64,000 nucleotides of DNA, from the NCBI GenBank assembly GCA_013204555.1, contig JABMNO010000080.1, positions 62,001 through 126,000 on the forward strand, written 5' to 3'. Below are positions 8,643 through 17,861 of the stretch, piece after piece. Source of the stretch: Chloroflexota bacterium. Lineage in GTDB: Bacteria; Chloroflexota; Dehalococcoidia; Lucifugimonadales; Lucifugimonadaceae. Both the position numbers and the translations under genes were made by a program. Under the pieces are notes generated by a model. The model saw only the letters and a list, made by a program, of their open reading frames with translations. It made no database searches and was not told where the DNA came from. Numbering within the stretch: the first letter of the stretch is position 1; each line of letters begins with the position of its first letter.

Positions 8643-9179
8643 TCAGGCCAACTCGAAGTCACCTTTGTGGTGACCATTGGTTTTGGGACACACGTGTCCG
8701 TCTGGGTCTTTGGGGCCGCCGCACAACTCGCAGCGCGGCCGTCCGCGCTCAGTAGCCTCTAACGCCTGTTTAGAGAGAGCGATTGCCATCGCACGTGGGA
8801 AGCTGAACTGGACCGTGGCGAGCGGCTCTTGGATCACGTCTTCATCTTCAGTGGCCGGATCCACGGCCTCGATCGTGAATGTATCGCTGGAGGGGGCGTG
8901 CCTGATTCGGATATCCGTAGCCTTGAACTCAATCTCTGATGCCGACGAAGGCGGACCGAGCGTAGGTTCGAAATCGGTGGGGTTTGCGGTGGCCTCTTCT
9001 GTAGCATTGAACTGTCTTACTGCGAGACCGATCTGAAAAAGCTGCTCCTTCTCCATCCATATCACTGCACGACCACGGGGGCTCTCAGCTGTGATCTTGA
9101 AGGTTCGTTTTCCAGGCTCGCCAACGTCAGTGGCCTCAATCGTCTCAACCAGCCCGAGATCTATTCGTTCGTGCTCCAT
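8643..9179 (-). CDS. DUF3090 family protein (TIGR03847)
   Basis: 178 residues from ATG 9179. It matches DUF3090: an N-terminal DLGLVETIEATDVGEPGKRTFKI segment (shown here only in part), a beta-rich middle, and a C-terminal putative zinc site CELCGGPKDPDGHVC. Function unknown. It is the upstream partner of the SCO1664-like gene. In Actinobacteria this pair usually accompanies a phosphatase (TIGR03848) and the mycothiol ligase gene; neither is present here. The C-terminal tail after the zinc site is rich in His and Asn. Confidence 0.85.
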   Translation of the reverse strand: MEHERIDLGLVETIEATDVGEPGKRTFKITAESPRGRAVIWMEKEQLFQIGLAVRQFNATEEATANPTDFEPTLGPPSSASEIEFKATDIRIRHAPSSDTFTIEAVDPATEDEDVIQEPLATVQFSFPRAMAIALSKQALEATERGRPRCELCGGPKDPDGHVCPKTNGHHKGDFELA

Positions 9180-9277
9180 CAATGGATTACAGGCTCCTGG
9201 GAATTATTGGGACGCATATGGCGGTAACAATCGTCGCGTATTTAGAGGAGCCATGTGACCGTTCCGATGTTTGGATT

Positions 9278-10219
9278 TTACGCATCCTGAAGATTACGAA
9301 GTTTTGGCAGGATTTCCCGCCCGGTCACTTCGATCTGTTCCGTCAGGCGATCAGCAGGGGCGAGCCAACTCAGCAAGATGTCTTCCGCACCCGAATCTCC
9401 GTACGCCTTCAACTGCTCTACGCACTCATCGGGAGTGCCAAGAAGACAGTACCGCTCGGCCAGGTCTTGGTAATCGCCATCGTAGTTGTATCCCGCGCGC
9501 AGTCCATTTGTTGCCAGTTCAAGCGCTTCTTCTCGCGAGTCTCCAATCGCCGCCATGAGGTGCAGACTCCAGCCGAATCCGTCACTGGTGCGGCCTGCAT
9601 CAGCCAGAAGATTGCCAATCGTTTCAACCGATCGTGCGTACGTCGATGGCCTGTACAGATACGGAAGCCAACCTGAGCCTTTATCGACTGCTCGTCTCAT
9701 TGCAGGCTCCGAGCGGCCTCCCACCCAGAGAGGTGGCCCGCCAGCCTGGGCTGGAGAGGGGTAGAAAGTCAGGCCTTCGCAAGAAAAAAACCGGCCATCG
9801 TGTGTGACGTCAGACTCTGTCCAAAGTCGCTTCATCAAGGTCAGCGACTCATCCATCCGCGCACCGCGTTGCTTCACCGGCACGCCTAGCGCATCCCATT
9901 CACCCGGGAACTCGCCACCAATTCCGACACCCAGTGTGAGCCGTCCGGCGGACGCCGCATCAACGATGCTGGCTTCCTTCGCAAGCATGATCGGCTGGTG
10001 CAGAGGAACGATGACGACCGATGTCAGCAACCTGACAGTGGTCGTCGCCCCCGCCGCAACGGCGAGCGCAGAAAGTGCGATCTGTGTCGATCCGGGCCGA
10101 TCGTCGCGGTAAACGTGCTCTCCCGCGCCGACGAAATCGAAGCCAAGTTCTTCAGAGAGCCTTGCGTGGGCGGCTGTCTGAAACGGATCAGCCAGATTGG
10201 AGCCAATCCTCAACGTCAT
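9278..10219 (-). CDS. LLM-class flavin-dependent oxidoreductase
   Basis: 313 residues of the bacterial luciferase-like TIM barrel, using FMN or F420. Typical segments are the N-terminal LAEELGFDFV-like (LSEELGFDFVGAGEH), SALAVAAGATTTVRLLTSVVIVPLHQPIMLAKEA, and LGVGIGGEFPGEWDALGV, with the C-terminal LGTPDECVEQLKAYGDSGAEDILL. This N-terminal half strongly resembles F420-dependent and FMN-dependent monooxygenases that act on organosulfur or aromatic compounds. No partner reductase is adjacent, although a flavin reductase occurs at 20.1 kb. Divergent from the cimA T-box leader. Cofactor and substrate are not decidable from sequence. Confidence 0.85.
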   Translation of the reverse strand: MTLRIGSNLADPFQTAAHARLSEELGFDFVGAGEHVYRDDRPGSTQIALSALAVAAGATTTVRLLTSVVIVPLHQPIMLAKEASIVDAASAGRLTLGVGIGGEFPGEWDALGVPVKQRGARMDESLTLMKRLWTESDVTHDGRFFSCEGLTFYPSPAQAGGPPLWVGGRSEPAMRRAVDKGSGWLPYLYRPSTYARSVETIGNLLADAGRTSDGFGWSLHLMAAIGDSREEALELATNGLRAGYNYDGDYQDLAERYCLLGTPDECVEQLKAYGDSGAEDILLSWLAPADRLTEQIEVTGREILPKLRNLQDA

Positions 10220-10349
10220 TGCAACCTCATTTTGGTCATGGACTATTCGTTTCTTGTTTGCTCGCCACTAACGACAGTATCGCATCGTGCGCAACCAAGT
10301 CAGCGTGATAAAATTCACTACTAGAGGCGTTGGACGTTGTCCCACAATG

Positions 10350-10634
10350 TGTTGGGCGGCGCCTGAACGGAGACGAGTATTTCGGTAGAGCCGATTAGCG
10401 AGCCTGGTTTGATGTGAGCAGGCGCGGCGACCCTGATAGAAAATCCCTCCGAAGCTGCCAGCCGAAATCGCCCCCAAGAGCGAGAGTAGACCTGGCCGGG
10501 TAAACGACCCGTTATCAGTCGCGGGGACATGAACACGTGTCCTGCAGAGTGTTCTCGATTTATTTCGAGGGAACTCAGGGTGGTACCGCGGGTAGTCAGA
10601 TTCCCGTCCCTGTGAGGACGGGTTTTTTTGTGCC
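10350..10634 (+). promoter_or_regulatory. T-box riboswitch leader of cimA
   Basis: The diagnostic antiterminator sequence AGGGTGGTACCGCGG lies at 10577-10591, followed by a competing terminator. Upstream, GACGAGTA (about 10373-10379) looks like the Stem I K-turn motif, TTGATGTGAG (about 10409) like the GNUG distal loop, and AAAATCCCTCCGAAG (10441 on) like the specifier loop, giving ATC (Ile) at 10443-10445 as best specifier candidate. A -10-like TAAAAT is at 10309-10314. The leader would couple cimA transcription to uncharged tRNA, fitting an isoleucine-pathway gene. The leader boundaries and the specifier are estimates. Confidence 0.88.
10603..10629 (+). terminator. Intrinsic terminator of the T-box leader
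   Basis: CCCGTCC (10603-10609) pairs with GGACGGG (10616-10622) over a 6-base loop and is followed by seven T (10623-10629). The antiterminator element just upstream competes for formation, giving tRNA-dependent read-through into cimA. Confidence 0.9.
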
Positions 10635-10660
10635 TGATTTTGTCCGGGAGAGAAATAAAG

Positions 10661-12244
10661 ATGAACGGAATAGAGCTCTACGACACCACCCTTCGCGACG
10701 GAACGCAGATGGAAGGTATTTCGATCTCCGTGGATGACAAGCTGGCCATCGCCGTACGGCTTGATCAGATTGGCTTTCACTACATCGAGGGTGGCTACGC
10801 CGGCGCCAATCCCAAAGACGATGAGTTCTTCCGTCGCGCAAAGTCTCTGAATCTCAAGAACGCGAAGATCACCGCGTTCGGTAATACTCGGCGAGCCGGA
10901 GTTCTGCCGCAAGATGACACTGTGCTCAAGGCGCTACTCAACTCTGAAGCTTCCGTGATCACGTTGGTTGGCAAAGCATCACAGATGCAAGTCACAGAGA
11001 TTCTCGAGTGCTCGCTCGAAGAGAATCTCGCCATGATCGCCGATTCCGTCGAGTACATGAAGGCGAACGGCCGGCAAGTATTTTTTGATGCTGAGCACTT
11101 CTTTGATGGATACAAAGAGAATCCGGACTACGCGCTTCAGGCACTGCGGGTAGCGGTCGAGCACGGCGCCGAGACGGTGATCCTATGCGACACCAACGGT
11201 GGAACACTCCCCAGTGAAATTGGCGAGATCGTTGCCGATGTGAAGTCGAAACTCGACGCCCGACTCGGGATCCACACACACAACGATACGGATACCGCCG
11301 TGGCTTCCGCTCTGGCGGCAATTGAAGCTGGTGTGGAACAGGTGCAGGGCTGCGTGAACGGTTACGGCGAGCGTACAGGTAACGCGAATCTAATCAGCCT
11401 CGCAGCGAACCTGAAGTTGAAGATGGGGATCAACGCCATCACGGATGAACAACTCGCCGGGCTGACAGAGTTATCCAACTACGTGGCGGAGGTCGTAAAC
11501 CTGCCACCCCATACATACCAGCCATATGTTGGCTCGAACGCTTTCAATCACAAAGGTGGGCTGCATTCCGCAGCCGTTCAGAAGGTTGAGGCCGCATACC
11601 AGCACATCCAGCCTGAGCAGGTTGGTAATTCCATGGGGTTTATCGTCTCGGAGCTTGCCGGTCGCGGCACCGTGCTCAAGAGAATCGAAGATCTCGATTT
11701 AGGGCAGGACGTGACCAAAGACGATGCCCGGAAAATCATCAACCTCGTGAAGGAGAAAGAGGCGAAAGGTTTTCAGTTCGAGCGAGCAGATGCCTCATTC
11801 GAGTTGATGGTGCGTCGCAGTCTTCCGAACTACGATCCGCCATTTGAGCTGATCGACTTCCGGGTCATCGTCGAGAACCGCGGCCACGGACGAGCCGCGG
11901 ACGGCTCGCAGATCACATCAGAAGCCACCATCAAGGTGCGCGTTGCCGAAGAGGTGTTGCACACAGCGGCAGAAGGAAACGGTCCTGTTAATGCGCTCGA
12001 CGCTGCACTGCGGAAAGCGCTGCTTCAGAGTTACCCCGCATTGGAAGTGGTAAAACTCACGGACTACAAAGTGCGCGTAGTTTCAGACAGTACCGGGACA
12101 AGCGCCGTAGTCCGCGTAATCATCGAAACAACCGATGGGGTGGAGACATGGCGAGGAGTTGGCGCATCGCCAAACATACTGGAAGCAAGCTGGCTGGCCC
12201 TCGCCGACTGCATGGAATACTGGCTGGTGCATCATGCGACCTGA
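10661..12244 (+). CDS. cimA: Citramalate synthase
   Basis: 527 residues from ATG 10661, preceded by GGGAG; a GTG at 10628 lies inside the terminator and is rejected. The enzyme condenses pyruvate and acetyl-CoA to citramalate, the threonine-independent route to isoleucine. The HMGL-like catalytic barrel shows YDTTLRDGTQMEG, HYIEGGYAGANPKDDEFF, the metal/histidine motif GIHTHNDTDTA and CVNGYGERTGNANL, followed by the C-terminal LeuA-type regulatory domain (about 390-527). The HYIEGG and NPKD signatures separate citramalate synthase from 2-isopropylmalate synthase. Regulated by the T-box leader; isoleucine feedback through the C-terminal domain is expected. Confidence 0.93.
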   Translation: MNGIELYDTTLRDGTQMEGISISVDDKLAIAVRLDQIGFHYIEGGYAGANPKDDEFFRRAKSLNLKNAKITAFGNTRRAGVLPQDDTVLKALLNSEASVITLVGKASQMQVTEILECSLEENLAMIADSVEYMKANGRQVFFDAEHFFDGYKENPDYALQALRVAVEHGAETVILCDTNGGTLPSEIGEIVADVKSKLDARLGIHTHNDTDTAVASALAAIEAGVEQVQGCVNGYGERTGNANLISLAANLKLKMGINAITDEQLAGLTELSNYVAEVVNLPPHTYQPYVGSNAFNHKGGLHSAAVQKVEAAYQHIQPEQVGNSMGFIVSELAGRGTVLKRIEDLDLGQDVTKDDARKIINLVKEKEAKGFQFERADASFELMVRRSLPNYDPPFELIDFRVIVENRGHGRAADGSQITSEATIKVRVAEEVLHTAAEGNGPVNALDAALRKALLQSYPALEVVKLTDYKVRVVSDSTGTSAVVRVIIETTDGVETWRGVGASPNILEASWLALADCMEYWLVHHAT

Positions 12245-12276
12245 ATTTCCGATCATGATTATTGACATGGTGGGCT

Positions 12277-12293
12277 GAGACCAACTGGGTCTC
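12277..12293. terminator. Hairpin after cimA, no T-run
   Basis: GAGACC (12277-12282) pairs with GGTCTC (12288-12293) across a 5-base loop, 33 bases after the cimA stop. It lacks a T-tract, so termination is uncertain. Confidence 0.35.
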
Positions 12294-12358
12294 GAGATTC
12301 GTTCGTCACATCCCGCTGTAGCCGCTGCGTTTGGTTCTCCCGAGCCCGGTTAAAGGGT

Positions 12359-12442
12359 CTTGCCCCGTAGAAATTGTGGTCATGCGGAATATTGAATTGT
12401 GATCGTCACCGTCGGCAGAGCGGGGCAAGCCCCGGAGCCACC
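12359..12442. repeat. Intergenic inverted repeat with a copy of the CGGGGC(A/G)AGCCC element
   Basis: CTTGCCCCG (12359-12367) and CGGGGCAAG (12421-12429) form a 9-bp inverted repeat 53 bases apart. The right arm opens a 22-base element (12421-12442) that recurs with 3 mismatches at 53853-53874, so it is a dispersed sequence. It fills most of the 214-base gap between cimA and the phosphatase; I see no gene there. Confidence 0.55.
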
Positions 12443-12458
12443 ATTTGGTCCCCTGACC

Positions 12459-13451
12459 CTAGGTTCGTTTCTGGCCCAGGAATGCTCGCTTCATGCGGTC
12501 CACAGCCGAACCTCGGCGGGGTTTCAGGTCGTTTGCTGCGAAGGTTACGATGTCGCGTGAGCCGGCCAACACCGGGCGGTGCCACCGGCGAAGTCGGCGC
12601 ATCGTATTTGGCGTTGGCTCATAATTCCTGTCGAACGTCTGGAACTCCATCCACCGGTCTGTAAGCGCACCATCTTCATTGATATCAGGTGACATCACGT
12701 ATCCACCGGCTTCTTTTACGTTGAGAATGCCGGCCGCGTAGTCCCACGGTGCCGCCCAGCCGCCCAGGAGTAGCTGCAACTTTCCGCTGGCGACCATCAG
12801 AAGATCGAAGACGATGCTGCCGGTTGATCTGGTTTCTCCCATTGATCTTTGCAACCCACTGCCAAGCCTGAACATGCGACCAACGCCCATTGGCACGGAG
12901 GTAGTTCTTCCATGCTGCGGCCCTGGACCGGGATTGGGTCCTTTGACTCCAATGCGCTTGTCATCGCGCCAAGCGCCGCCGTGGAGCCGGGCGTGGAAGA
13001 TGGCGTATCCCCGCTCATTTGGCCACGGTATGTAACAAGCTCCTACAACAGGCGTGCCACGGAACAGCACACCTATGGAGACCGCGTACATCGGAAGCGC
13101 GTTGGCGTAGTTCGTGGTTCCATCCACAGGGTCGACGGCCCACACGAAATCGGGTGCTGGTGGATCAGCGTCGGGCGGGTCTTCCTCGCCAAGAAGTGCG
13201 TGATCTGGATAGTTGAGCCGCATATAGTTTTCGACGATGCGTTGACTCTCCCGGTCGACTTCGGTCACGAGACTGCGCGTGGCGTCTTCTTTCTCCTCCA
13301 CCTGGAGCTCGGACTCAAACCTGCTGACAACGTAGCGTCCGGCCTCCAGCACGGCCTCCTGTGCCGAGCGCTCAAGCGCGTCTAGCGCCTCGTCGCTCAA
13401 TCCAAATGGAAGACTATCTGGGGATGGGGAGCCCTGTTCAATCAATTTCAA
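12459..13451 (-). CDS. Inositol monophosphatase family protein
   Basis: 330 residues from TTG 13451 (no ATG close by). The three metal-site motifs of the Li-sensitive phosphatase family are present: LLGEE, WAVDPVDGTTNYA and the C-terminal PWDYAAGILNVKEAGG. Members hydrolyse inositol phosphates, fructose-1,6-bisphosphate, PAP or histidinol phosphate. The specific substrate cannot be read off; histidinol-phosphate phosphatase (HisN type) is one possibility because the his genes in this window include no recognised hisB or hisN. The C-terminal about 50 residues are basic and extend past the usual family end. Confidence 0.85.
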   Translation of the reverse strand: MKLIEQGSPSPDSLPFGLSDEALDALERSAQEAVLEAGRYVVSRFESELQVEEKEDATRSLVTEVDRESQRIVENYMRLNYPDHALLGEEDPPDADPPAPDFVWAVDPVDGTTNYANALPMYAVSIGVLFRGTPVVGACYIPWPNERGYAIFHARLHGGAWRDDKRIGVKGPNPGPGPQHGRTTSVPMGVGRMFRLGSGLQRSMGETRSTGSIVFDLLMVASGKLQLLLGGWAAPWDYAAGILNVKEAGGYVMSPDINEDGALTDRWMEFQTFDRNYEPTPNTMRRLRRWHRPVLAGSRDIVTFAANDLKPRRGSAVDRMKRAFLGQKRT

Positions 13452-13711
13452 TCAACTCTAATCACGCTGCAGGTAGGTATCATCAAGCAGACACTACGGG
13501 TAATGCGACCGTGATCTGCCTGCACATCGTAGAACACCATAGTCCGTTCGCTTACAATTTTAAGGACAATCCGCTCTCTGTAGCTTTAGAGGGCGGGCCA
13601 GAGCTTAGGGGCAAAAGCCTTGGTAAGCTGCTACCGACTCATTCTCTAATTTGGAGTGGGTCTTAGACTAAGGGCGCTTGAGCGCGAAATGACGACGGGG
13701 TTGCGATAGGC

Positions 13712-14305
13712 ATGCCGATATTTAGTAGAAACCAGGAACCGGTAGACGACTGGATGGTCATCCAGACCATCCTTCACGCCGAATCGCAACTGCACGGGCA
13801 GAGTCAGATAACGCCGTCCAGGCGGGCGGGAATACTTTTCCGGCCAGATGAGAACAACGGATTTCTCACCACGCTTGAGCGAGAACTGATCCATATTCTC
13901 AACGAAGGAGAAGGCGCGACCAAAACAGCGAGCCGGATTGAGGATGATGATCACGGTACCCGCTGGGTAGTCTTGGATGATGGCAATTTCGAAGATCTCG
14001 TGAGCTCCGTCTACACCATCGGCAACGCGATGACCCATAACGACGCAGCACAACTCAGAATTGCTGCTGTTTTTGAGTTTTATCGCAGTGGCTCCTCCAG
14101 TGGAGAGGACGATTGGGCGCCCGGGTCGGTTGGTTACTGGGTTTATCGGTACGACCGACAGCGTTTCTACCCCTTCGTTCCAGAGGGAGACGAAGAGCGA
14201 AATCGTCCCGCCGAGACGCAGATCAGCCAGATGATGCGTAGCGCAAATATCTCCGTTGAGAAAGAAGTTGAAGAGTGGCGACCCATATGGGGCATCCCGT
14301 TCTAA
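13712..14305 (+). CDS. PspAB-like protein (PspA-associated)
   Basis: 197 residues. It resembles the PspA-associated protein PspAB: TRWVVLDDGNFEDLVSSVYTI in the middle, then VYRYDRQRFYPFVPEGDEERNRPAE and the closing EEWRPIWGIPF, which correspond to the family's YLYKRGTFYPFAP and RWFPVWG segments. PspAB genes usually neighbour htpX or pspA and are thought to belong to the envelope-stress system; neither neighbour occurs here. Next gene starts 39 bases later on the same strand. The 260 bases upstream (13452-13711) show no gene. Family assignment is by recalled motif, moderate confidence. Confidence 0.65.
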   Translation: MPIFSRNQEPVDDWMVIQTILHAESQLHGQSQITPSRRAGILFRPDENNGFLTTLERELIHILNEGEGATKTASRIEDDDHGTRWVVLDDGNFEDLVSSVYTIGNAMTHNDAAQLRIAAVFEFYRSGSSSGEDDWAPGSVGYWVYRYDRQRFYPFVPEGDEERNRPAETQISQMMRSANISVEKEVEEWRPIWGIPF

Positions 14306-14344
14306 ACCGATACCAACCCTTCAGGAACATCTAGAAGCACGCCG

Positions 14345-14959
14345 ATGGAATCGACAAAACCGATCATCGGCGTTCTTGCTGTTGGAGGCTATGACGCTTC
14401 GCAGGCGGCCTCTGTGATTGACCTTCTGGGCGGCACAGCGAGCGTCTGCAGGCCGGACGCCGACAGTGAGCCGCTACATGCGCTCTGTATCGTGGGTAGC
14501 GGCGCTTATGGTCTAACCGACGAGCCTGTTCCGGCTCTTATTCGCGCAAGTCTGGTGGCTGATATACCAGTGCTGGCTATTGAGGGCGGGATGCACGCCC
14601 TCAACATTGCCCTTGGTGGTGGTCCACCGGTCATTACGCCGTCACATTGCGGTGAGGACGGGCAACTGTCCAAAGATGGCATGTTCATGGCCCTTGGCAG
14701 CAAACTTGCCGATACGATTGGAGGAGCTGGGTTCGTCAGTGCTGCGTCGTGTCACAGTCACGGTATTTCCAGGGCTGTGCTTGCTCCCGGAACGCTTGCC
14801 TCTGCTTATTCCACAGATGATGGCATGATTGAAGCGTTTGAAGTGACCGCGAATCGGTGGGTGATAGCGGTTCAGTGGCCTGCCCAGAGGCTAGGTGATC
14901 AGCCCTCAGGTTTCGACAACCTGTTCCACGCGTTAATCGGCCATGCCTCCGGCGAATAG
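14345..14959 (+). CDS. Peptidase C26/class I glutamine amidotransferase-like protein without catalytic residues
   Basis: 204 residues. The fold follows gamma-glutamyl-gamma-aminobutyrate hydrolases: IPVLAIEGGMHALNIALGG corresponds to PVLGICRGMQ-LNVALGG, SAASCHSHGISR to the NSFHHQ loop, and MIEAFEV...WVIAVQWPAQ to VIEAIE...GVQWHPE. The nucleophile cysteine is replaced by Glu80, and the catalytic His-Glu of HPE is replaced (WPAQ), so hydrolase activity through the usual triad is not possible. It may be a binding, regulatory or scaffold protein. Pairs with the PspAB-like gene upstream and precedes gyrA. Confidence 0.7.
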   Translation: MESTKPIIGVLAVGGYDASQAASVIDLLGGTASVCRPDADSEPLHALCIVGSGAYGLTDEPVPALIRASLVADIPVLAIEGGMHALNIALGGGPPVITPSHCGEDGQLSKDGMFMALGSKLADTIGGAGFVSAASCHSHGISRAVLAPGTLASAYSTDDGMIEAFEVTANRWVIAVQWPAQRLGDQPSGFDNLFHALIGHASGE

Positions 14960-15210
14960 TTGAAAAAGCACTATCTCCCAACAGTTTCCCTTCCTGGTTT
15001 CGTAGGCGTTAGCGCAGATTTTTGATGATCTTGCTCGCGCTCGCGTGTATGCGCGCACAAGATTCATCCGGTTTTCAACTGGAATTACGTTGAGACTGTA
15101 CCCGGGCAAGCGTAAAATTGGCGTATCCCTGACTCATTCCACGTTCGTTCCTCGCGTTCGGGCAAATTTCGCCCGGCTGAGATCGACCGCCAGCTTCCTG
15201 GAGTAGCTCT

Positions 15211-17844
15211 GTGACAACCACCGACATTGGTGAAGTTCGTCCAATTCGCATAGACGACGAGATGCGTAGTTCTTATCTGGATTACGCGATGAGCGTCATA
15301 GTATCCAGAGCGCTCCCGGACGTGCGGGATGGGCTTAAGCCGGTGCAACGCAGGATTTTGTACGCGATGCAAGAACTGGGAATGCGCCCAACCTCCTCCT
15401 ACAAGAAGAGTGCCCGGCTGGTTGGCGAGGTACTGGGCAAGTTCCACCCTCACTCAGACTCGCCCGTCTATGAAGCTATGGTGCGGATGGCGCAGGAGTT
15501 CTCGCTCCGTTACATGCTGGTAGACGGACAGGGCAATTTTGGAAGCATCGACGGCGACCCACCAGCGGCAATGCGCTACACAGAAGCTCGCATGGCCCGC
15601 ATCGCAGACGAGATGCTGCGTGATATCGACCGTGAGACTGTGGACTGGGCGGACAATTTCGACGCCTCGCTCAAAGAGCCGACGGTTCTGCCAGCAACGC
15701 TGCCTAATCTGCTGGTAAATGGTGCGTCAGGAATCGCTGTTGGGATGGCAACCAATATCCCGCCGCACAACCTGGGCGAGATATGTGACGCAATAGTGCA
15801 CATGATTGAACACCCTGAGGCCACCGTCGATGACTTGATGGAGTTCGTTCAGGCGCCTGACTTCCCAACGGCAGCCCATATCTGGGGTCGTGAGGGAGTT
15901 CGCAACGCCTACGCAACCGGTCGAGGCCGAATCGTCCTGCAGGCTGAACATGAGTTCGAAGACATCCAGCGTGGTGGCGACCGGATCAGAATCGTATTTA
16001 CTGAAATTCCTTTCCAGGTTAACAAAGCAACGTTGGTGGCGAAGATTGCTAACCTGGCCAAGACCAAGAAGGTTGAGGGAATCTCCGAAGTCCGAGATGA
16101 GTCTGACCGCAAAGGTATGCGGGTAGTTGTAGAACTACGACGTTCTGCCGCACCAAGTGTGGTGCTGAACGGCCTCTACAAGCACACGTCACTGAGGAGC
16201 GCATTCTCAGCAAACATGGTGGCGCTGGTAGACGGCATGCCCCAGACGCTCACTCTCAAAGCGTCACTACGTCATTTCATAGACTTCCGCCGTGAGATTG
16301 TCACTCGCCGAGCGCAGTTCGACCTGCGTAAGGCACAGGCGCGCCTACACATCCTTGAAGGTCTGAGGATTGCTGTAGACAACATCGACCGGGTGATTGA
16401 ACTCATCCGGGCGTCTGCTGACGTAGAAGAGGCCAGAGGCAACCTGATGACGGAGTTTGACCTCTCCGAAATTCAGGCGCAAGCCATTCTGGACATGCAA
16501 CTCCGCCGACTGGCTGCACTGGAGCAGGAGAAGATCGAGTCTGAGTACCAGGCTCTTCTTGTTCTCATCAGCGAACTGGAAACGCTGCTCGCCGATCCCA
16601 AGATGATTCTGCGAGCGGTCCGGACCGAGACTATCGCGCTCAAGAAGAAGTTTGGCGATGAGCGTCGCACAAAGGTTCACCCAGAAGAACTCGGTGACTG
16701 GCGCCGCGAGGACACGGAACCGCACGAAGAGGTGGTCATCACACTTTCCCGCGCTGGCTACGTAAAGCGCATCCCAACCAGCACCTATCGTCGGCAACAT
16801 CGCGGCGGAAAGGGCGTCAAAGGTCAGCGGATGAGCAGGGAAGACGATGTCGTTCCATTTTTGCAGGTAGCGGACACTCATGATGTGCTGTTGTTCTTTA
16901 CAAACCGCGGCCGTGTATTCCACACCCGTGTGTTTGAGCTCCCCGCAGATGCAACCCGCACATCGCGAGGAACGCTGGTCCAGAACTTGATCAACCTTGA
17001 AGCCGGTGAACGGGTACAGGCCATGGTGTCTGTCTCGGACCTGCTAGAGGACACTTATCTCGTGATGTGCACCGAAACCGGGCAAGTCAAGCGCATGCAC
17101 TTGTCATTGCTGGCTAACCTGCGACGTTCAGGCCTCAACGCGATGAACTTGAAGGCAGAAGATTCGCTTGTATCTGTGGTTCTGGCCCAAATACAGGATG
17201 ACGTGGTGATTGTTACAAAGAACGGAATGTCCATCAGGTTTGCCAGTGAAATGATTCGTTCACGCCAGCGGGCGGCGGGCGGAATGAAAGGCATCACGCT
17301 GGTGGGCAATGACTCGATTGCTGCAATGGACGTTGTCCCATTCGAAAGTGAAGATTCACGACTTCTGATCGCCAGCCGTAAAGGCTTCGGAAAGCTCTCG
17401 CTCCTGCGCCACTACCGGCAGCAGAAGCGAGGCGGTAAAGGATTGATCACACTCAAGCTGACGCCTAAAAACGGTAGAGTAGCCGCCGCTCAGGTGGTCC
17501 AGGCTGAACTTGAGGCATACCTTGTGACCGACCAGGCACAGGTCATCAACATCCCACTCGAAGAAGTGCGACAGACGGGTCGCAATACGCAAGGCGTCAC
17601 GCTGGCGAAGCTCGATAGCGGCGACTCTGTCTCTGCTATCAGGGCAGTAGGTCCTCGACGGACTCCGGCTGCGAAGTTGGATAGGCCGGTGGATGAAATG
17701 GACGATAACGGCGATGCCGAGGACGAAAACGAGGATGAAAACGCTGACGTCGAGTCGATTGAAGACGTGACAAACGAGCAGCCAATGGATGATGCGTCCG
17801 ACTCAATTGAGGCGGAAGAAGGAGAGGATCGGGCCGAAGAGTAG
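15211..17844 (+). CDS. gyrA: DNA gyrase subunit A
   Basis: 877 residues from GTG 15211 with GGAG 9 bases upstream. It cuts and rejoins DNA in the A2B2 gyrase. The catalytic tyrosine is Tyr123 in [10 protein letters not shown]. The C-terminal beta-pinwheel contains the GyrA box [12 protein letters not shown], which separates gyrase from ParC. In the quinolone region the sequence is [13 protein letters not shown]: relative to E. coli, Gly81 is Ser, Ala84 is Pro and Asp87 is Glu, while Ser83 is kept. The last about 55 residues are strongly acidic (Asp/Glu rich). The 251 bases upstream hold no gene. gyrB is not in the window. Confidence 0.96.
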   Translation: MTTTDIGEVRPIRIDDEMRSSYLDYAMSVIVSRALPDVRDGLKPVQRRILYAMQELGMRPTSSYKKSARLVGEVLGKFHPHSDSPVYEAMVRMAQEFSLRYMLVDGQGNFGSIDGDPPAAMRYTEARMARIADEMLRDIDRETVDWADNFDASLKEPTVLPATLPNLLVNGASGIAVGMATNIPPHNLGEICDAIVHMIEHPEATVDDLMEFVQAPDFPTAAHIWGREGVRNAYATGRGRIVLQAEHEFEDIQRGGDRIRIVFTEIPFQVNKATLVAKIANLAKTKKVEGISEVRDESDRKGMRVVVELRRSAAPSVVLNGLYKHTSLRSAFSANMVALVDGMPQTLTLKASLRHFIDFRREIVTRRAQFDLRKAQARLHILEGLRIAVDNIDRVIELIRASADVEEARGNLMTEFDLSEIQAQAILDMQLRRLAALEQEKIESEYQALLVLISELETLLADPKMILRAVRTETIALKKKFGDERRTKVHPEELGDWRREDTEPHEEVVITLSRAGYVKRIPTSTYRRQHRGGKGVKGQRMSREDDVVPFLQVADTHDVLLFFTNRGRVFHTRVFELPADATRTSRGTLVQNLINLEAGERVQAMVSVSDLLEDTYLVMCTETGQVKRMHLSLLANLRRSGLNAMNLKAEDSLVSVVLAQIQDDVVIVTKNGMSIRFASEMIRSRQRAAGGMKGITLVGNDSIAAMDVVPFESEDSRLLIASRKGFGKLSLLRHYRQQKRGGKGLITLKLTPKNGRVAAAQVVQAELEAYLVTDQAQVINIPLEEVRQTGRNTQGVTLAKLDSGDSVSAIRAVGPRRTPAAKLDRPVDEMDDNGDAEDENEDENADVESIEDVTNEQPMDDASDSIEAEEGEDRAEE

Positions 17845-17861
17845 GCCCGATTCAAGGCCGG

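Noticed and set aside
10268-10912. Minus-strand open frame across the cimA leader
   Set aside because: It is antisense to the T-box leader and the start of cimA, both strongly supported.
12849-13385. Plus-strand open frame of about 178 codons
   Set aside because: It lies inside the inositol monophosphatase family gene on the other strand, whose metal motifs are intact.
15211-17844. ParC (topoisomerase IV subunit) instead of GyrA
   Set aside because: A GyrA box (QHRGGKG) is present in the C-terminal domain.
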